Shown: positions 18,703 through 27,879, counted from the stretch's first letter. The stretch is 57,830 bases of DNA from JBMNCR01 sp049366695 (GCA_049366695.1 JBMNCR010000025.1:1-57830), one strand, 5' to 3'. A program made the numbers and translations. The notes: generated by a model from the letters alone, not told the origin.

Positions 18703-18960
18703 AGGATTTAAATATATTAAATAGCATTTAATTAATTCTATACCATAAAATAATATAATATCATTCTTTTTATTTCATATAACATAGTGTAAATTTTATG
18801 TAAAGTATTACTATTAAAAATTATACTCTTATTATTTATTTAATAATATTATTCATTTTTTAACATTTAAACTTTTACAAAATAATATATCTATTTTAAC
18901 ATATATTTAATACATAACAAATTTATTTCATATATTAACTATTTAGCTCTACTTATCAAT
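18703..18960. other. AT-rich leader region upstream of tagG
   Basis: About 258 bases with no gene and over 80 percent A+T. It must hold the promoter for tagGH, as a terminator for the LCP gene lies just beyond it. Several TATAAT-like boxes occur by chance at this composition, so none is singled out. Confidence 0.4.
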
Positions 18961-18990
18961 AAAAAAACCTGTAACAATATGTCACAGGTA
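18961..18990 (-). terminator. Terminator after the LCP gene
   Basis: On the minus strand ACCTGTGAC pairs with GTTACAGGT around a short loop, followed by seven T. It ends the LCP transcript before the tagGH leader. Confidence 0.85.
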
Positions 18991-19027
18991 AGTTAAATAT
19001 ATCTAAAAAACACTCCATTTATTTTCA

Positions 19028-20629
19028 CTATTCTCCTTCGCCTTCTGTCTCACCTGGTTCTGGTTCAGGCTGTGGCTCCGGCTCTGGTTCTATTGGTTCT
19101 TGAGCTTCTACAGTAATAACTCTATTAATTTCAGTCTGGTTCCCAGCTGTATCTATTGCTTTATATGTCAATGTGTAAGTGCCTGGTGTATTTATATCTA
19201 CTTCACCTGATACAGACCATGTAGTCGCACTGTCCTCATCTATTACCGTAACTCCCAGTTCTTTATTAAAAGACGTTCCCTGCACTATTGTTTTGTTTTC
19301 AACGCCTTTAAACACAGGTTTAGTTGTATCTTGTTCTTTACCTTCCACAGTAACACTTGCTGATGCAGTTACTCCGTCAACAGTAAAGCTTATAGTAGTA
19401 TTTCCTGGTGTTTTTGCTATTATCGTATTATCTGCATTTAATTGAACAATCCCATCAGGAGAAGCACTATAACTCGTATCACTTATATCAAAATTAACAT
19501 CTTTGCTGTTTGCAGTGCGCCCTTTAACAGTTACACTAGTTCTCTCACCAACTTGCAAGATTGTTTTACCTATGCTAACAGATATACTTGTAAGTTTATC
19601 GCTTTTTGCATCTTGAGACATTGCAGATGCATCAATATCATACAACTCCTTAATTAATTCCAATCTCTTATTTTGATTAACTATCCAGTATGATAAACCT
19701 CCTAATTCTCCAAAATCTCCAGGTAATGTATAAGTATTTACATTTTCAAGGTCAATCTTCAATCCTAATAATGACAATGCTGATATTTGTGTAAAAGATA
19801 AATTTGTAGTAAGATTATCTGATACTAGTTTATATATTTGTGGTATTTTTATTAAGTTATTTGTACTTTTTAAATTTTTCATTAATGTTTTTATTATATG
19901 TTGTTGATTTGAGACCCTATCTATATCTCCTAAAGGATACATTCGGTACCTTGCATAATATAATAAATCTTTACCATCTAGTGTTTGAAATCCTTTTTCT
20001 ACTTCTACTTTGCTTTTATCTTTTCCTTTATCTGCATACAACGTATACAATACGTCTATGTCAATACCACCCACTTCGTCAATAATCTCAGTAACTACAT
20101 CCATATCCGTTATTCCAATATAATAGTTAATAGGAATATTCCCCAAGATATTACTTACAGTACCTGTTAAATACTCAATGCCTGTATCAATTTCTTCTTC
20201 ATCAGAACTTGCTACCCTTTTCCCGTAATAAAAACAAGTATTAATTTTATCTTTAAAGTTTCTATTATAAATAGGCACATATGTATCTCTAGGTATTGAA
20301 ACTATATCCACCGTTTTTTCTTCTAAATCTATTGTAGCAAGCATAATTGTATCAGATCTATATACTTCATAATTCTGTTTTGTATCTCTATATTCATTCT
20401 TATCTAGTCCAAAAATTAATATATTAATCTTGTTTTCATCAAATTGTTCATTGATGTCTATTGAGCCCTTTATTATTTCATCTGAATCGTCCCTTTGAGT
20501 AAATAATTTTTCTGGATTTTGTGCTCCATAATAAATAGCAAATCCTATACTAAACGAAAGAATTAATATTATACTAATTATCAAAATAATAAAAAATCTC
20601 TTTTTGTTTACTATTTTTATTCTTTTCAT
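19028..20629 (-). CDS. LytR-CpsA-Psr family glycopolymer ligase with Ig-like tail
   Basis: 533 residues. A short basic cytoplasmic start and one membrane helix (about 12-34) place the rest outside. The LCP domain spans about 65-330, with ILIFGLDKNEYRD, YRSDTIMLATID, SIPRDTYVPI and DIDRVSNQQHII holding the conserved Asp and Arg residues that bind polyprenyl pyrophosphate. These enzymes attach teichoic acid and other glycans to peptidoglycan, which fits the next genes. Residues about 345-430 look like a bacterial Ig-like (BIG2) domain and about 435-508 a second Ig-like fold. The last 25 residues are Glu/Pro repeats. Ig-like additions on LCP proteins are uncommon in the best-studied members and could bind wall polymers. 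Confidence 0.88.
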   Translation of the reverse strand: MKRIKIVNKKRFFIILIISIILILSFSIGFAIYYGAQNPEKLFTQRDDSDEIIKGSIDINEQFDENKINILIFGLDKNEYRDTKQNYEVYRSDTIMLATIDLEEKTVDIVSIPRDTYVPIYNRNFKDKINTCFYYGKRVASSDEEEIDTGIEYLTGTVSNILGNIPINYYIGITDMDVVTEIIDEVGGIDIDVLYTLYADKGKDKSKVEVEKGFQTLDGKDLLYYARYRMYPLGDIDRVSNQQHIIKTLMKNLKSTNNLIKIPQIYKLVSDNLTTNLSFTQISALSLLGLKIDLENVNTYTLPGDFGELGGLSYWIVNQNKRLELIKELYDIDASAMSQDAKSDKLTSISVSIGKTILQVGERTSVTVKGRTANSKDVNFDISDTSYSASPDGIVQLNADNTIIAKTPGNTTISFTVDGVTASASVTVEGKEQDTTKPVFKGVENKTIVQGTSFNKELGVTVIDEDSATTWSVSGEVDINTPGTYTLTYKAIDTAGNQTEINRVITVEAQEPIEPEPEPQPEPEPGETEGEGE

Positions 20630-20800
20630 TTTCCTCTTATTCTTCTCCTTATGAAAAACACAGATATAAAATCCTTTAGCATTTCAAAAAGATAAATTAC
20701 TGTGTTATTACTCTTATTGTGTTATCATGTACATATTTCTTGCTATATTCCTAAGTTATAACTACCCTTTAAATTTCATGTTTTACAACCTCACAGGAAC

Positions 20801-20832
20801 AAAAATCATACTTAAAAATCGTATGATTTTTT
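20801..20832. terminator. Terminator overlapping the end of mbl
   Basis: AAAAATCATAC and GTATGATTTTT pair perfectly over a 9-base loop. The hairpin includes the last codons and stop of the mbl gene, and T-runs occur on both sides, so it can work in both directions. Confidence 0.75.
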
Positions 20833-21831
20833 ATTTTGTCCTCCAAGCAGTTGAATATTATCTAATACTTTGCCTGTTCCAAAAGCTACAGAAGATTCAG
20901 CTTCTTCTACGATATTTACAGGCACACCCATTCTCTCATGAATCAATAAATCTAATCCTTTTAATAGTGCTCCACCTCCGGCTAAGTATATTCCAATATC
21001 ACTTATATCCGCAGCCAACTCAGGTGGTGTTTTTTCAAGCACACTATGTACAGCATTAATTACAGAATTTATACTATTATTGAGTGCTATCCTAATCTCT
21101 TCTGAACTAATATTTAATGACTTTGGTAATCCAGACAGCAAGTCTCTCCCTCTTATTTCCATATATCTTTCTTCTTCCTCTGGATAAACTGTACCTATTT
21201 TGATCTTTAAATCTTCTGCCGTTCTTTCTCCTATCAAAATATTGTGATTCTTTCTCATATATCTAACTATATCTTCATCAAATTTGTCACCAGCTACTTT
21301 AATAGATATACTTTCTACGATTCCTCCAAGAGACAAAACTGCAATATCAGTTGTTCCTCCACCTATATCAACTATCATATTACCTGTAGGTTGCGTAATA
21401 TCTATACCTGCACCTATTGCTGCTGCTACAGGTTCTTCTATAATTACAGGATTTGTACCTCCTGCAGATAGTATAGCTTGTTCTACAGCTCTTTTTTCTA
21501 CTTCAGTAGCTCCACTAGGTATACCTACAACTACTCGAGGTCTTATTATCCTTCTCCCTCCGCACACTTTTGCTATAAAATATTTCAACATACGTTCCGT
21601 TATTTTAAAATCTGAAATCACACCATCCCTCAATGGTCTTATTGCTTGAATATTTCCAGGCGTTCTTCCTAGCATTGCTCTTGCATCTGCACCTATTGCT
21701 TTTATCTCATTAGTATTTGTATCTATGGCTACAACTGATGGTTCTTGCAACACAATACCTTTCCCTTTAAGATATACCAATATATTTGCTGTTCCTAAAT
21801 CAATTCCCACATCTCTTCTAAAAGGTGACAT
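20812..21831 (-). CDS. mbl: MreB/Mbl family actin-like cell shape protein
   Basis: 339 residues of the bacterial actin family. RRDVGIDLGTANILVYLKG (5-23) is the first phosphate loop, PSVVAIDTNTNEIKAIG follows, NMIVDIGGGTTDIAVLSLGG is the second phosphate loop and IYLAGGGALLKGLD the adenosine motif. The protein polymerises under the membrane and guides wall synthesis along the cell. It follows spoIIID in the same direction, as does mbl in Bacillus subtilis, so mbl is preferred to mreB, which usually sits with mreCD. The start is an ATG behind AAGGAG. Confidence 0.9.
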   Translation of the reverse strand: MSPFRRDVGIDLGTANILVYLKGKGIVLQEPSVVAIDTNTNEIKAIGADARAMLGRTPGNIQAIRPLRDGVISDFKITERMLKYFIAKVCGGRRIIRPRVVVGIPSGATEVEKRAVEQAILSAGGTNPVIIEEPVAAAIGAGIDITQPTGNMIVDIGGGTTDIAVLSLGGIVESISIKVAGDKFDEDIVRYMRKNHNILIGERTAEDLKIKIGTVYPEEEERYMEIRGRDLLSGLPKSLNISSEEIRIALNNSINSVINAVHSVLEKTPPELAADISDIGIYLAGGGALLKGLDLLIHERMGVPVNIVEEAESSVAFGTGKVLDNIQLLGGQNKKSYDF

Positions 21832-21875
21832 CTTTAGTATCCACTCCTTATATCTTATGTTCCTACTAAAATAAT

Positions 21876-21902
21876 ATTATATCACATATTTCTTTTTATC
21901 AA
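21876..21902 (-). promoter_or_regulatory. Candidate sigma-A promoter for mbl
   Basis: On the minus strand TTGATA and TATAAT are 15 bases apart, about 45 bases before the start codon. The -10 is perfect; the spacing is short, so this is tentative. Confidence 0.4.
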
Positions 21903-21911
21903 GTGTATTAT

Positions 21912-21942
21912 ATGTAAAACATTGCGGAAAAATGTTTTACAT
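21912..21942. repeat. 12-base inverted repeat between spoIIID and mbl
   Basis: ATGTAAAACATT and AATGTTTTACAT are perfect arms separated by 7 bases. It sits just upstream of the candidate mbl promoter. It could be an operator or part of a hairpin terminator; on the minus strand no T-run follows, which favours an operator or a roadblock. Confidence 0.5.
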
Positions 21943-21982
21943 TTTTATTATATTTTTATTAATATAATTCTATCTTGAAATA

Positions 21983-22010
21983 ATAAAAAAGCTAACTATT
22001 TAGCCAGCTT
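21983..22010 (-). terminator. Terminator overlapping the end of spoIIID
   Basis: AAGCTGGCTA and TAGTTAGCTT pair over 10 positions with two G-U pairs, followed by T residues on the minus strand. It includes the last codons of spoIIID. Confidence 0.6.
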
Positions 22011-22250
22011 CTTATACTTGATTTTAGTTGCCATACCGCCTCTAATATGACGTTCTGACTTATTCTTATTTAATACTGTTCTAGCCTTATCACATAATGA
22101 AGGATTAATCACTGGTAATCTCTCCGTAATGTCTTTGTGAACTGTACTCTTACTTACTTTAAAAATTGTTGCTGCTTGCCTCACTGTATTACCTGTATCT
22201 ATTATATAATTTGCTATTTTCAGTACTCTTTCTTCAATATAATCCTTCAA
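21996..22250 (-). CDS. spoIIID: Sporulation transcription factor SpoIIID
   Basis: 84 residues, the usual SpoIIID length. The helix-turn-helix TVRQAATIFKVSKSTVHKDIT (about 22-42) is the family signature, followed by a basic C-terminus that also touches DNA. SpoIIID adjusts sigma-E and sigma-K gene expression in the mother cell. The start is TTG behind GGGGG. It lies between spoIIQ and mbl, in the same order as in Bacillus and Clostridium. Confidence 0.95.
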   Translation of the reverse strand: MKDYIEERVLKIANYIIDTGNTVRQAATIFKVSKSTVHKDITERLPVINPSLCDKARTVLNKNKSERHIRGGMATKIKYKKLAK

Positions 22251-22365
22251 TTGAGAAACCCCCTTAACATATCCTTATTACAATTTATGCATGGGTTTGC
22301 TCAAATAGAAGAAATTTTATTTATATAGTCTTATTTTATAATGTAAATAGTAAAATGATTTATAC

Positions 22366-23133
22366 TTAAGACAAATATGGCATTGGATCTATGCACTTAC
22401 CATCTTTCCACAATTCAAAATGAAGATGCGGATCATCGTCTGCCTCAAAATTAGCAGTTTTCCCCACTTTACCGATACTTTCACCAACCTTAACTGACTG
22501 ATTCAATGTAACACTAATATTTTTATCTAAGTTACTATACCTAGTTTCAATATTATTTGAATGTTGTATGACTACTGTTTTTCCTAGTTTAACATCATCA
22601 TATATCTTGATAACTTTACCATCAAGGGCTGCTTTTACTTCTTCGCCTATTTCAGCTTTCAAATCTACCCCTGTATGATCAGAACGAAATTCATTAAGTG
22701 TATTGGAAAAAACAGGCTCAACACCATAACTAAAAGCCATTACCACCTCATTTGAGTTTACCGGATTTTGTAAATCTTCTAGTGTATCAGCTTTGTTTAC
22801 AGTAGTAGACTCATTACTTACTTGTGATTCTATATCTTCTATAACTTCTTGTTCTTGTTGCGATTCTTCTACTATTGCGTCTTCAGTTTCTTCAACTTCC
22901 TCATTAATTATTTTACTAACATCTGAAACATTCTCTTCTACATTTGTACTTTCGGTTATTTCTGGATTACTATCTTCAGCTAAATCTTTTTCAACATTAT
23001 TATTTGTGAAATATACTACACTTGTAGCTATTAAAGTTATACATAGAAATATTGCTACATAAAAACCTTCTTTATTTAATAATTTCAATAGACTTTTTTT
23101 AAAATTTCTTTCCTTAAATATGTTTTTTTTCAT
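22366..23133 (-). CDS. spoIIQ: SpoIIQ-like M23 peptidase-domain protein
   Basis: About 255 residues. A basic start and one membrane helix (KEGFYVAIFLCITLIATSVVYF region) precede an acidic Glu/Val-rich spacer of about 90 residues, then a LytM/M23 domain. All zinc ligands are present: HTGVD supplies His and Asp, and HLHFE the second pair. In Bacillus SpoIIQ lacks a ligand and is only a scaffold for SpoIIIAH; in clostridia such as C. difficile the site is complete, as here. Position between spoIID and spoIIID supports the call. The start at 23133 follows AGGAGG; the frame opens earlier at 23163 but without support. Confidence 0.88.
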   Translation of the reverse strand: MKKNIFKERNFKKSLLKLLNKEGFYVAIFLCITLIATSVVYFTNNNVEKDLAEDSNPEITESTNVEENVSDVSKIINEEVEETEDAIVEESQQEQEVIEDIESQVSNESTTVNKADTLEDLQNPVNSNEVVMAFSYGVEPVFSNTLNEFRSDHTGVDLKAEIGEEVKAALDGKVIKIYDDVKLGKTVVIQHSNNIETRYSNLDKNISVTLNQSVKVGESIGKVGKTANFEADDDPHLHFELWKDGKCIDPMPYLS

Positions 23134-23172
23134 AATCACACCTCCTTTCATAATTGTTACCAAAAGAAGAAT

Positions 23173-23199
23173 ATTATATACTAAATATTAGTATATAAT
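23173..23199. promoter_or_regulatory. Perfect 12-base palindrome between spoIIQ and spoIID
   Basis: ATTATATACTAA and TTAGTATATAAT are perfect arms with a 3-base centre, midway in the 125-base divergent region. Each arm ends in TATAAT-like sequence facing outward. It could be a shared operator or overlapping -10 boxes. Confidence 0.45.
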
Positions 23200-23258
23200 A
23201 ATAAATTTTTAATTAAATGAATATTATATTTAATACGCACTAAAAGGGGAGGGGTTTT

Positions 23259-24263
23259 ATGAAAAAATTTGTATCTATAATTATTATACTTTTTATTATA
23301 ATCATCGTATTACCATTTTTTATTATTAAATCTTGTGATGTTATAAATAACGAAAATGAACCTCAAGTAATAGAAAACGAAGAAAATTTTTATGTAAAAG
23401 TTCTAAATACTAGTACTAATGAATCTATGAATCTGGAGTTAGATGAATATATCAAAGGTGTTGTAGCAGCAGAAATGCCTGTAACTTTTCATATAGAAGC
23501 TTTAAAAGCCCAAGCTATTGCTGCTAGAACTTATACTATGAATCGTCTCGAAGAGTTTGGTGCTACATCTGATGCTGTTCACCCTCAGTATGACCTTTGC
23601 ACTGACTACCGTCACTGTCAAGCATGGATAAGCAAAGAAGAGCGTTTAATTGCATGGGATAGCAATGCCGAATTGTCATCTTTAAGCAATATTGATTTGT
23701 GGGCTAAAATTGTAGAAGCAGTTGAATCAACAAAGGGTATAGCAATAATTTATAATGGTAATCTTATTGATCCTCTTTTTCACTCAACAAGTGGGGGTTC
23801 TACAGAAAACTCTGAAGATTATTTCACCTCAAGTTTGCCCTATTTAAAGAGTGTTTCCAGTAGTTATGAAGATAGTTCTCCTTACTTAAACACTAATTTT
23901 GAAATTACTGTAGAAAATTTCACTAACACTTTTAAAAAAAAATACCCTGATATAAAATTTGACTCTTCGAAAATGTTAGAAAATATAGAAATTCTAAGTG
24001 CTACTGAGGGAGGTAAAATTTCTAAAATTCGTGTAGGGAATATGGTATTAACAGGTAGAGAGGTTAGAGAGTTATTAAATCTTCGCTCCTCCCAGTTCAC
24101 AATTGCTCAAAATAACAATAAATTAGTATTCACTGTTGTAGGATTTGGACATGGTGTAGGAATGAGCCAATATGGAGCAGATGGTATGGCTAAAGCTGGA
24201 TACACTTATGAAGATATCTTAAAACATTATTATACAGGAGTAGAATTAAAAGAAATGTACTAG
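23259..24263 (+). CDS. spoIID: Stage II sporulation protein D (lytic transglycosylase)
   Basis: 334 residues with an N-terminal membrane helix (about 4-26), then the SpoIID domain. VKVLNTSTNESMNLELDEY, IKGVVAAEMPVTFHIEALKAQAIAARTY holds the catalytic Glu, and FHSTSGGSTENSEDYF, GREVRELLNLRSS and GFGHGVGMSQYGADGMA are the remaining family motifs. It cleaves peptidoglycan glycans during engulfment with SpoIIM and SpoIIP. The ATG follows AGGGGAGGGG. It is the only gene of this conserved block on the plus strand; in Bacillus it points the same way as spoIIQ, so the segment has been inverted. Confidence 0.95.
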   Translation: MKKFVSIIIILFIIIIVLPFFIIKSCDVINNENEPQVIENEENFYVKVLNTSTNESMNLELDEYIKGVVAAEMPVTFHIEALKAQAIAARTYTMNRLEEFGATSDAVHPQYDLCTDYRHCQAWISKEERLIAWDSNAELSSLSNIDLWAKIVEAVESTKGIAIIYNGNLIDPLFHSTSGGSTENSEDYFTSSLPYLKSVSSSYEDSSPYLNTNFEITVENFTNTFKKKYPDIKFDSSKMLENIEILSATEGGKISKIRVGNMVLTGREVRELLNLRSSQFTIAQNNNKLVFTVVGFGHGVGMSQYGADGMAKAGYTYEDILKHYYTGVELKEMY

Positions 24264-24269
24264 AAATCA

Positions 24270-24944
24270 CTAGTAGTCTCCATAAATCAGTGGAGTTGCA
24301 ATTATTAATTCTGTTCTCTTCTCAACAATATTATATTTAACCGCTACATTGAGATTTATTTTGTGACCTCCTGTAGTTATAAATTCACTACATTTAGATG
24401 TATACGCACTTATACTTAATAGGTGATTATTTACATATCCACCTTCTACAAACTGGCAATCTAAATCACCTAAAATATTTTCAGTTATTTTTTGCATATT
24501 GCTTTGATTTATTTTATAGTCATATTTTCCTTTAATCATCAAAATAAAGTCAGCAATGAATTTATTTTGTTCAAATTCTACTAATAACTGGCGTCTGAAT
24601 TTTAAAGCTTCATTTATATTATCAAAATTAACTTCTATTGTATCTACATATTCTTCTTCTTTTATATTTAATTTAACTAATTTACCCGTTTCTTTATGTA
24701 TTATTGATATGTTAGTATATTTGATTTCTGACATATTTATATTGAATAATGATTTTATTTTACTAACTAAAACATTTGACTTCATAACAATAATAACTTT
24801 AGAATTTAGAAACTCTGCATCAGAATTTTCAAATGCTTGTTGAACTTGACTATTAAAATCTTTATCCATTGAAGTTATGGTGTGTTCATTAATAGAGAGA
24901 ACTAAAAATAAAATAAATAAAAAACAAAATAATTTTTTTAACAT
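24270..24944 (-). CDS. ywmB: YwmB family exported protein
   Basis: 224 residues with an N-terminal signal peptide or anchor (KKLFCFLFILFLVLS). The body matches the YwmB (DUF1779, TATA-box-binding-like fold) family in length and context; in Bacillus ywmB lies between atpC and spoIID, as here, with murA missing. The function is not known. It converges on spoIID with only 6 bases between the stop codons. ClpC or sporulation regulation cannot be read from the sequence. Confidence 0.7.
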   Translation of the reverse strand: MLKKLFCFLFILFLVLSINEHTITSMDKDFNSQVQQAFENSDAEFLNSKVIIVMKSNVLVSKIKSLFNINMSEIKYTNISIIHKETGKLVKLNIKEEEYVDTIEVNFDNINEALKFRRQLLVEFEQNKFIADFILMIKGKYDYKINQSNMQKITENILGDLDCQFVEGGYVNNHLLSISAYTSKCSEFITTGGHKINLNVAVKYNIVEKRTELIIATPLIYGDY

Positions 24945-25078
24945 CCTATTTCTCCAAATAAATAGGAGATTTTAAAATGACATTGTAAAAGGGGGATAAA
25001 ACAACTAACTCACATTAAAACCTCCTGTAGTCATTAATAATTATTTCCACTAATACTTATAATTATTCATTTTTTTTT

Positions 25079-25108
25079 AAAAAAAGGACAAAGCTTATTC
25101 GCTTTGCC
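25079..25108 (-). terminator. Terminator of the ATP synthase operon
   Basis: On the minus strand GGCAAAGC pairs with GCTTTGTCC (one bulged base) and is followed by a long T-run. It starts 7 bases after the atpC stop. Confidence 0.85.
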
Positions 25109-25114
25109 TCAATT

Positions 25115-25522
25115 CTACTTATTTTCAATTGTTTTTGATACATCTAATCTTATCATCGCACGCCTTAATGCAGCTATTGCTCTAGTATTATCCATGTCTG
25201 ATTCTTTTAACCTTTTTTCTGCTCTTTCTTTAGATGCTTCTGCTCTTTTTACATCTATTTCCTCTGGCCATTCTGCAGCATCTGATAAGATAATTGCTTC
25301 ATTAGGTTCTATTTTTGCAAATCCATTTATTAATGTAGCACTTGTATATTTTTTTTTGCTAGTAAATATCTTAAGTTCACCCATAGATAATGTTGTAGTT
25401 AAAGGAGTATGGTTTTGCAGTATAGCCATATCACCTTCACTTCCTCTTAACACAACCTTTTCCACGTCTCCATTATAGAAAACTCTTTCTGGAGTGATAA
25501 TTTGTAGCTTAAAAGTTGCCAT
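25115..25522 (-). CDS. atpC: F-ATPase epsilon subunit
   Basis: 135 residues, a normal length. An N-terminal beta-sandwich (FKLQIITPERVFYNGDVEKV, EGDMAILQNHTPLTT) precedes a C-terminal helical hairpin that can inhibit the motor. It is the last gene of the operon, 13 bases after atpD. The central rotor stalk it belongs to must meet the enlarged c subunit described under atpE. Confidence 0.96.
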   Translation of the reverse strand: MATFKLQIITPERVFYNGDVEKVVLRGSEGDMAILQNHTPLTTTLSMGELKIFTSKKKYTSATLINGFAKIEPNEAIILSDAAEWPEEIDVKRAEASKERAEKRLKESDMDNTRAIAALRRAMIRLDVSKTIENK

Positions 25523-25535
25523 ATTATCACCTACC

Positions 25536-26939
25536 TTATTTTTGCTCTTTCATTGATTTAGCTTTTTCTATTGCATCATCTATTGTACCAACCATCAGGA
25601 ACGCACCTTCAGGTAAATCATCGTGCTTTCCTTCTAATATTTCTTTGAAACCTCTTATAGTTTCAGCTATTGGTACATAAACCCCTGGAATTCCAGTAAA
25701 TTGCTCTGCAACATGAAAAGGTTGAGATAAAAATCTTTCTACTTTTCTTGCTCTATTTACTACTATTTTATCTTCATCTGATAATTCATCAATACCTAGT
25801 ATTGCAATTATATCTTGTAACTCTTTATATCTTTGTAATATTTCTTGAACTTCCCTTGTAACTCTATACTGATCTTCACCAACAATTTTAGGATCTAGTA
25901 TTCTAGATGTTGAATCTAAGGGATCAACTGCAGGATAAATACCTTTTTCTGAAATCGCACGATTTAATACTGTGGTAGCATCTAAATGTGCAAAGGTTGT
26001 AGCTGGAGCAGGGTCAGTTAAATCATCTGCTGGCACATAAACCGCCTGCACAGAAGTTATTGAACCTTTACTAGTAGAAGTGATCCTCTCTTGTAAAACA
26101 CCCATCTCAGTTGCTAATGTAGGTTGATATCCTACTGCACTAGGCATCCTTCCTAATAATGCCGATACTTCTGATCCAGCTTGAGTAAATCTAAATATAT
26201 TATCGATAAATAACAGAACGTCTTGTCCTTCTTCATCTCTAAAATATTCTGCCATTGTTAAACCAGTCAATCCAATTCTCATTCTTGCTCCTGGTGGTTC
26301 GTTCATCTGTCCAAAGCATAGTGCTGTTTTATTGATTACTCCTGACTCCATCATTTCATGATAAAGATCATTACCTTCTCTGGTTCTCTCTCCAACTCCT
26401 GCGAAAACAGATAGTCCTCCATGTTCAGTTGCAATATTACTTATTAGTTCCTGTATTAAAACAGTTTTACCTACACCTGCTCCACCAAACAAGCCAATTT
26501 TCCCACCTTTTGTATATGGTGCTATTAAATCAACTACTTTTATACCAGTTTCTAAAATTTCTGGTTGCGTTTGTTGCTCTTCAAAAGATGGAGCTGGTCT
26601 ATGAATTGAATACTTTTTATCAACTTCAACAGCTGGCTTTCCATCAATAGGTTCACCTAATACATTCACCATTCTTCCAAGAGTATTTTGTCCTACAGGT
26701 ACAGATATAGGAGCTCCTGTGTCAAGTGCTTCCATACCTCTTTTTAATCCATCAGTTGAATCCATAGCAATACATCTAACAATATCATCTCCCAAATGTT
26801 GTGCTACTTCAACTACCAATTTTTTGCCTTGATTATCTATATCTATGGCATTATATAATTTCGGTAAATTTTGTGAATCAAATTTTACGTCTATTACCGG
26901 TCCAATAATTTGTACGATTCGTCCGATATTTTGAGCCAT
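25536..26939 (-). CDS. atpD: F-ATPase beta subunit
   Basis: 467 residues, catalytic subunit. Walker A GGAGVGKTVL, the catalytic Glu in AGVGERTREGND, Walker B VLLFIDNIFRFTQAGSEVSALL and the PAPATTFAHLDATTVL motif are all intact. It binds and hydrolyses or makes ATP at the alpha-beta interface. It follows atpG by 32 bases. Confidence 0.98.
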   Translation of the reverse strand: MAQNIGRIVQIIGPVIDVKFDSQNLPKLYNAIDIDNQGKKLVVEVAQHLGDDIVRCIAMDSTDGLKRGMEALDTGAPISVPVGQNTLGRMVNVLGEPIDGKPAVEVDKKYSIHRPAPSFEEQQTQPEILETGIKVVDLIAPYTKGGKIGLFGGAGVGKTVLIQELISNIATEHGGLSVFAGVGERTREGNDLYHEMMESGVINKTALCFGQMNEPPGARMRIGLTGLTMAEYFRDEEGQDVLLFIDNIFRFTQAGSEVSALLGRMPSAVGYQPTLATEMGVLQERITSTSKGSITSVQAVYVPADDLTDPAPATTFAHLDATTVLNRAISEKGIYPAVDPLDSTSRILDPKIVGEDQYRVTREVQEILQRYKELQDIIAILGIDELSDEDKIVVNRARKVERFLSQPFHVAEQFTGIPGVYVPIAETIRGFKEILEGKHDDLPEGAFLMVGTIDDAIEKAKSMKEQK

Positions 26940-26971
26940 TTCTTAACCTCCAATCTTTAATAGTCTTGCTC

Positions 26972-27847
26972 TTATTTCAAAGCTTCGGCGCCACCAATAA
27001 TTTCAGTTAATTCTTGCGTAATCTGAGCTTGTCTCGCTCTATTATAATGCAAAGTCAGTACATCTATCATATCATTGGCATTCTCTGTTGCAGATTCCAT
27101 GGCCATTCTTCTTGCTCCTTGTTCACTTGCAGACGACTCTATCATAGCACCGTAAATAGTACTTGTAATATATTTCGGAATCAAATATGCAAGGAGTCCT
27201 TCAATAGATGGCTCATACTGCATTATTAATGGTATATCATCATCATTTTCTATTTCTTCTTCTTTATTTAAATCTTCTTTATTTAACGGTAATAATTTAA
27301 TTAATTCAGGCTTTTGAGAGATTGTTGATACAAATTTTGTGTATGCAAGATAAACTTCATCCACTTGTTTTTCTTTGAATAAATCAGTCACTGCTTCACC
27401 AATGCCCTTTGCATCATGAAATGAAGGTTGTTCAGTAATACCAATGTATTCACTAATAATATTATAATCTCTCTTTTTAAAGTAATCTCTACCTCTACTA
27501 CCTACAGTAATCAATGAAGAATCTTTTTTATCTTCTATACTTGAAGCTACACTTCGAATAACATTACTATTATATCCTCCAGCTAAACCTCTATCTGCAG
27601 TAATAACAATATACGCTTTCTTTTTTCCTTCACTTTTTTCAAGGAAAATACTATTTACGCCATCACTTTCTGCAGCTAGCTCTTGAATACTGGTGAGCAT
27701 AGTCTCAAAATAAGCTCTTCTACCTTCGGCCTTTTGTCTAGCTTTTCTCAATTTTGATGAAGCTACCAATTCCATCGCATGAGTTATTTGCTTAGTATTA
27801 TTAACACTTTTTATTCTTCTCTTAATATCTCTAATATTTTCAGCCAT
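26972..27847 (-). CDS. atpG: F-ATPase gamma subunit
   Basis: 291 residues; conserved ends RDIKRRIKSVNNTKQITHAM and MESATENANDMIDVLTLHYNRARQAQITQELTEI form the coiled coil of the rotor shaft. A central Rossmann-like part includes TADRGLAGGYNSNV. Length and motifs are normal. The ATG follows GAGAGGTG. Confidence 0.97.
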   Translation of the reverse strand: MAENIRDIKRRIKSVNNTKQITHAMELVASSKLRKARQKAEGRRAYFETMLTSIQELAAESDGVNSIFLEKSEGKKKAYIVITADRGLAGGYNSNVIRSVASSIEDKKDSSLITVGSRGRDYFKKRDYNIISEYIGITEQPSFHDAKGIGEAVTDLFKEKQVDEVYLAYTKFVSTISQKPELIKLLPLNKEDLNKEEEIENDDDIPLIMQYEPSIEGLLAYLIPKYITSTIYGAMIESSASEQGARRMAMESATENANDMIDVLTLHYNRARQAQITQELTEIIGGAEALK

Positions 27848-27879
27848 AGGGTTTCACCTCTCTCTCTATTGGTGCGCCC

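Noticed and set aside
21284..21649. 121-codon plus-strand frame
   Set aside because: It mirrors mbl, has no ribosome site, and its composition follows from the opposite coding strand.
24245..24275. Terminator between convergent spoIID and ywmB
   Set aside because: Only a short ACTAG/CTAGT match with no T-run is present in the 6-base gap region.
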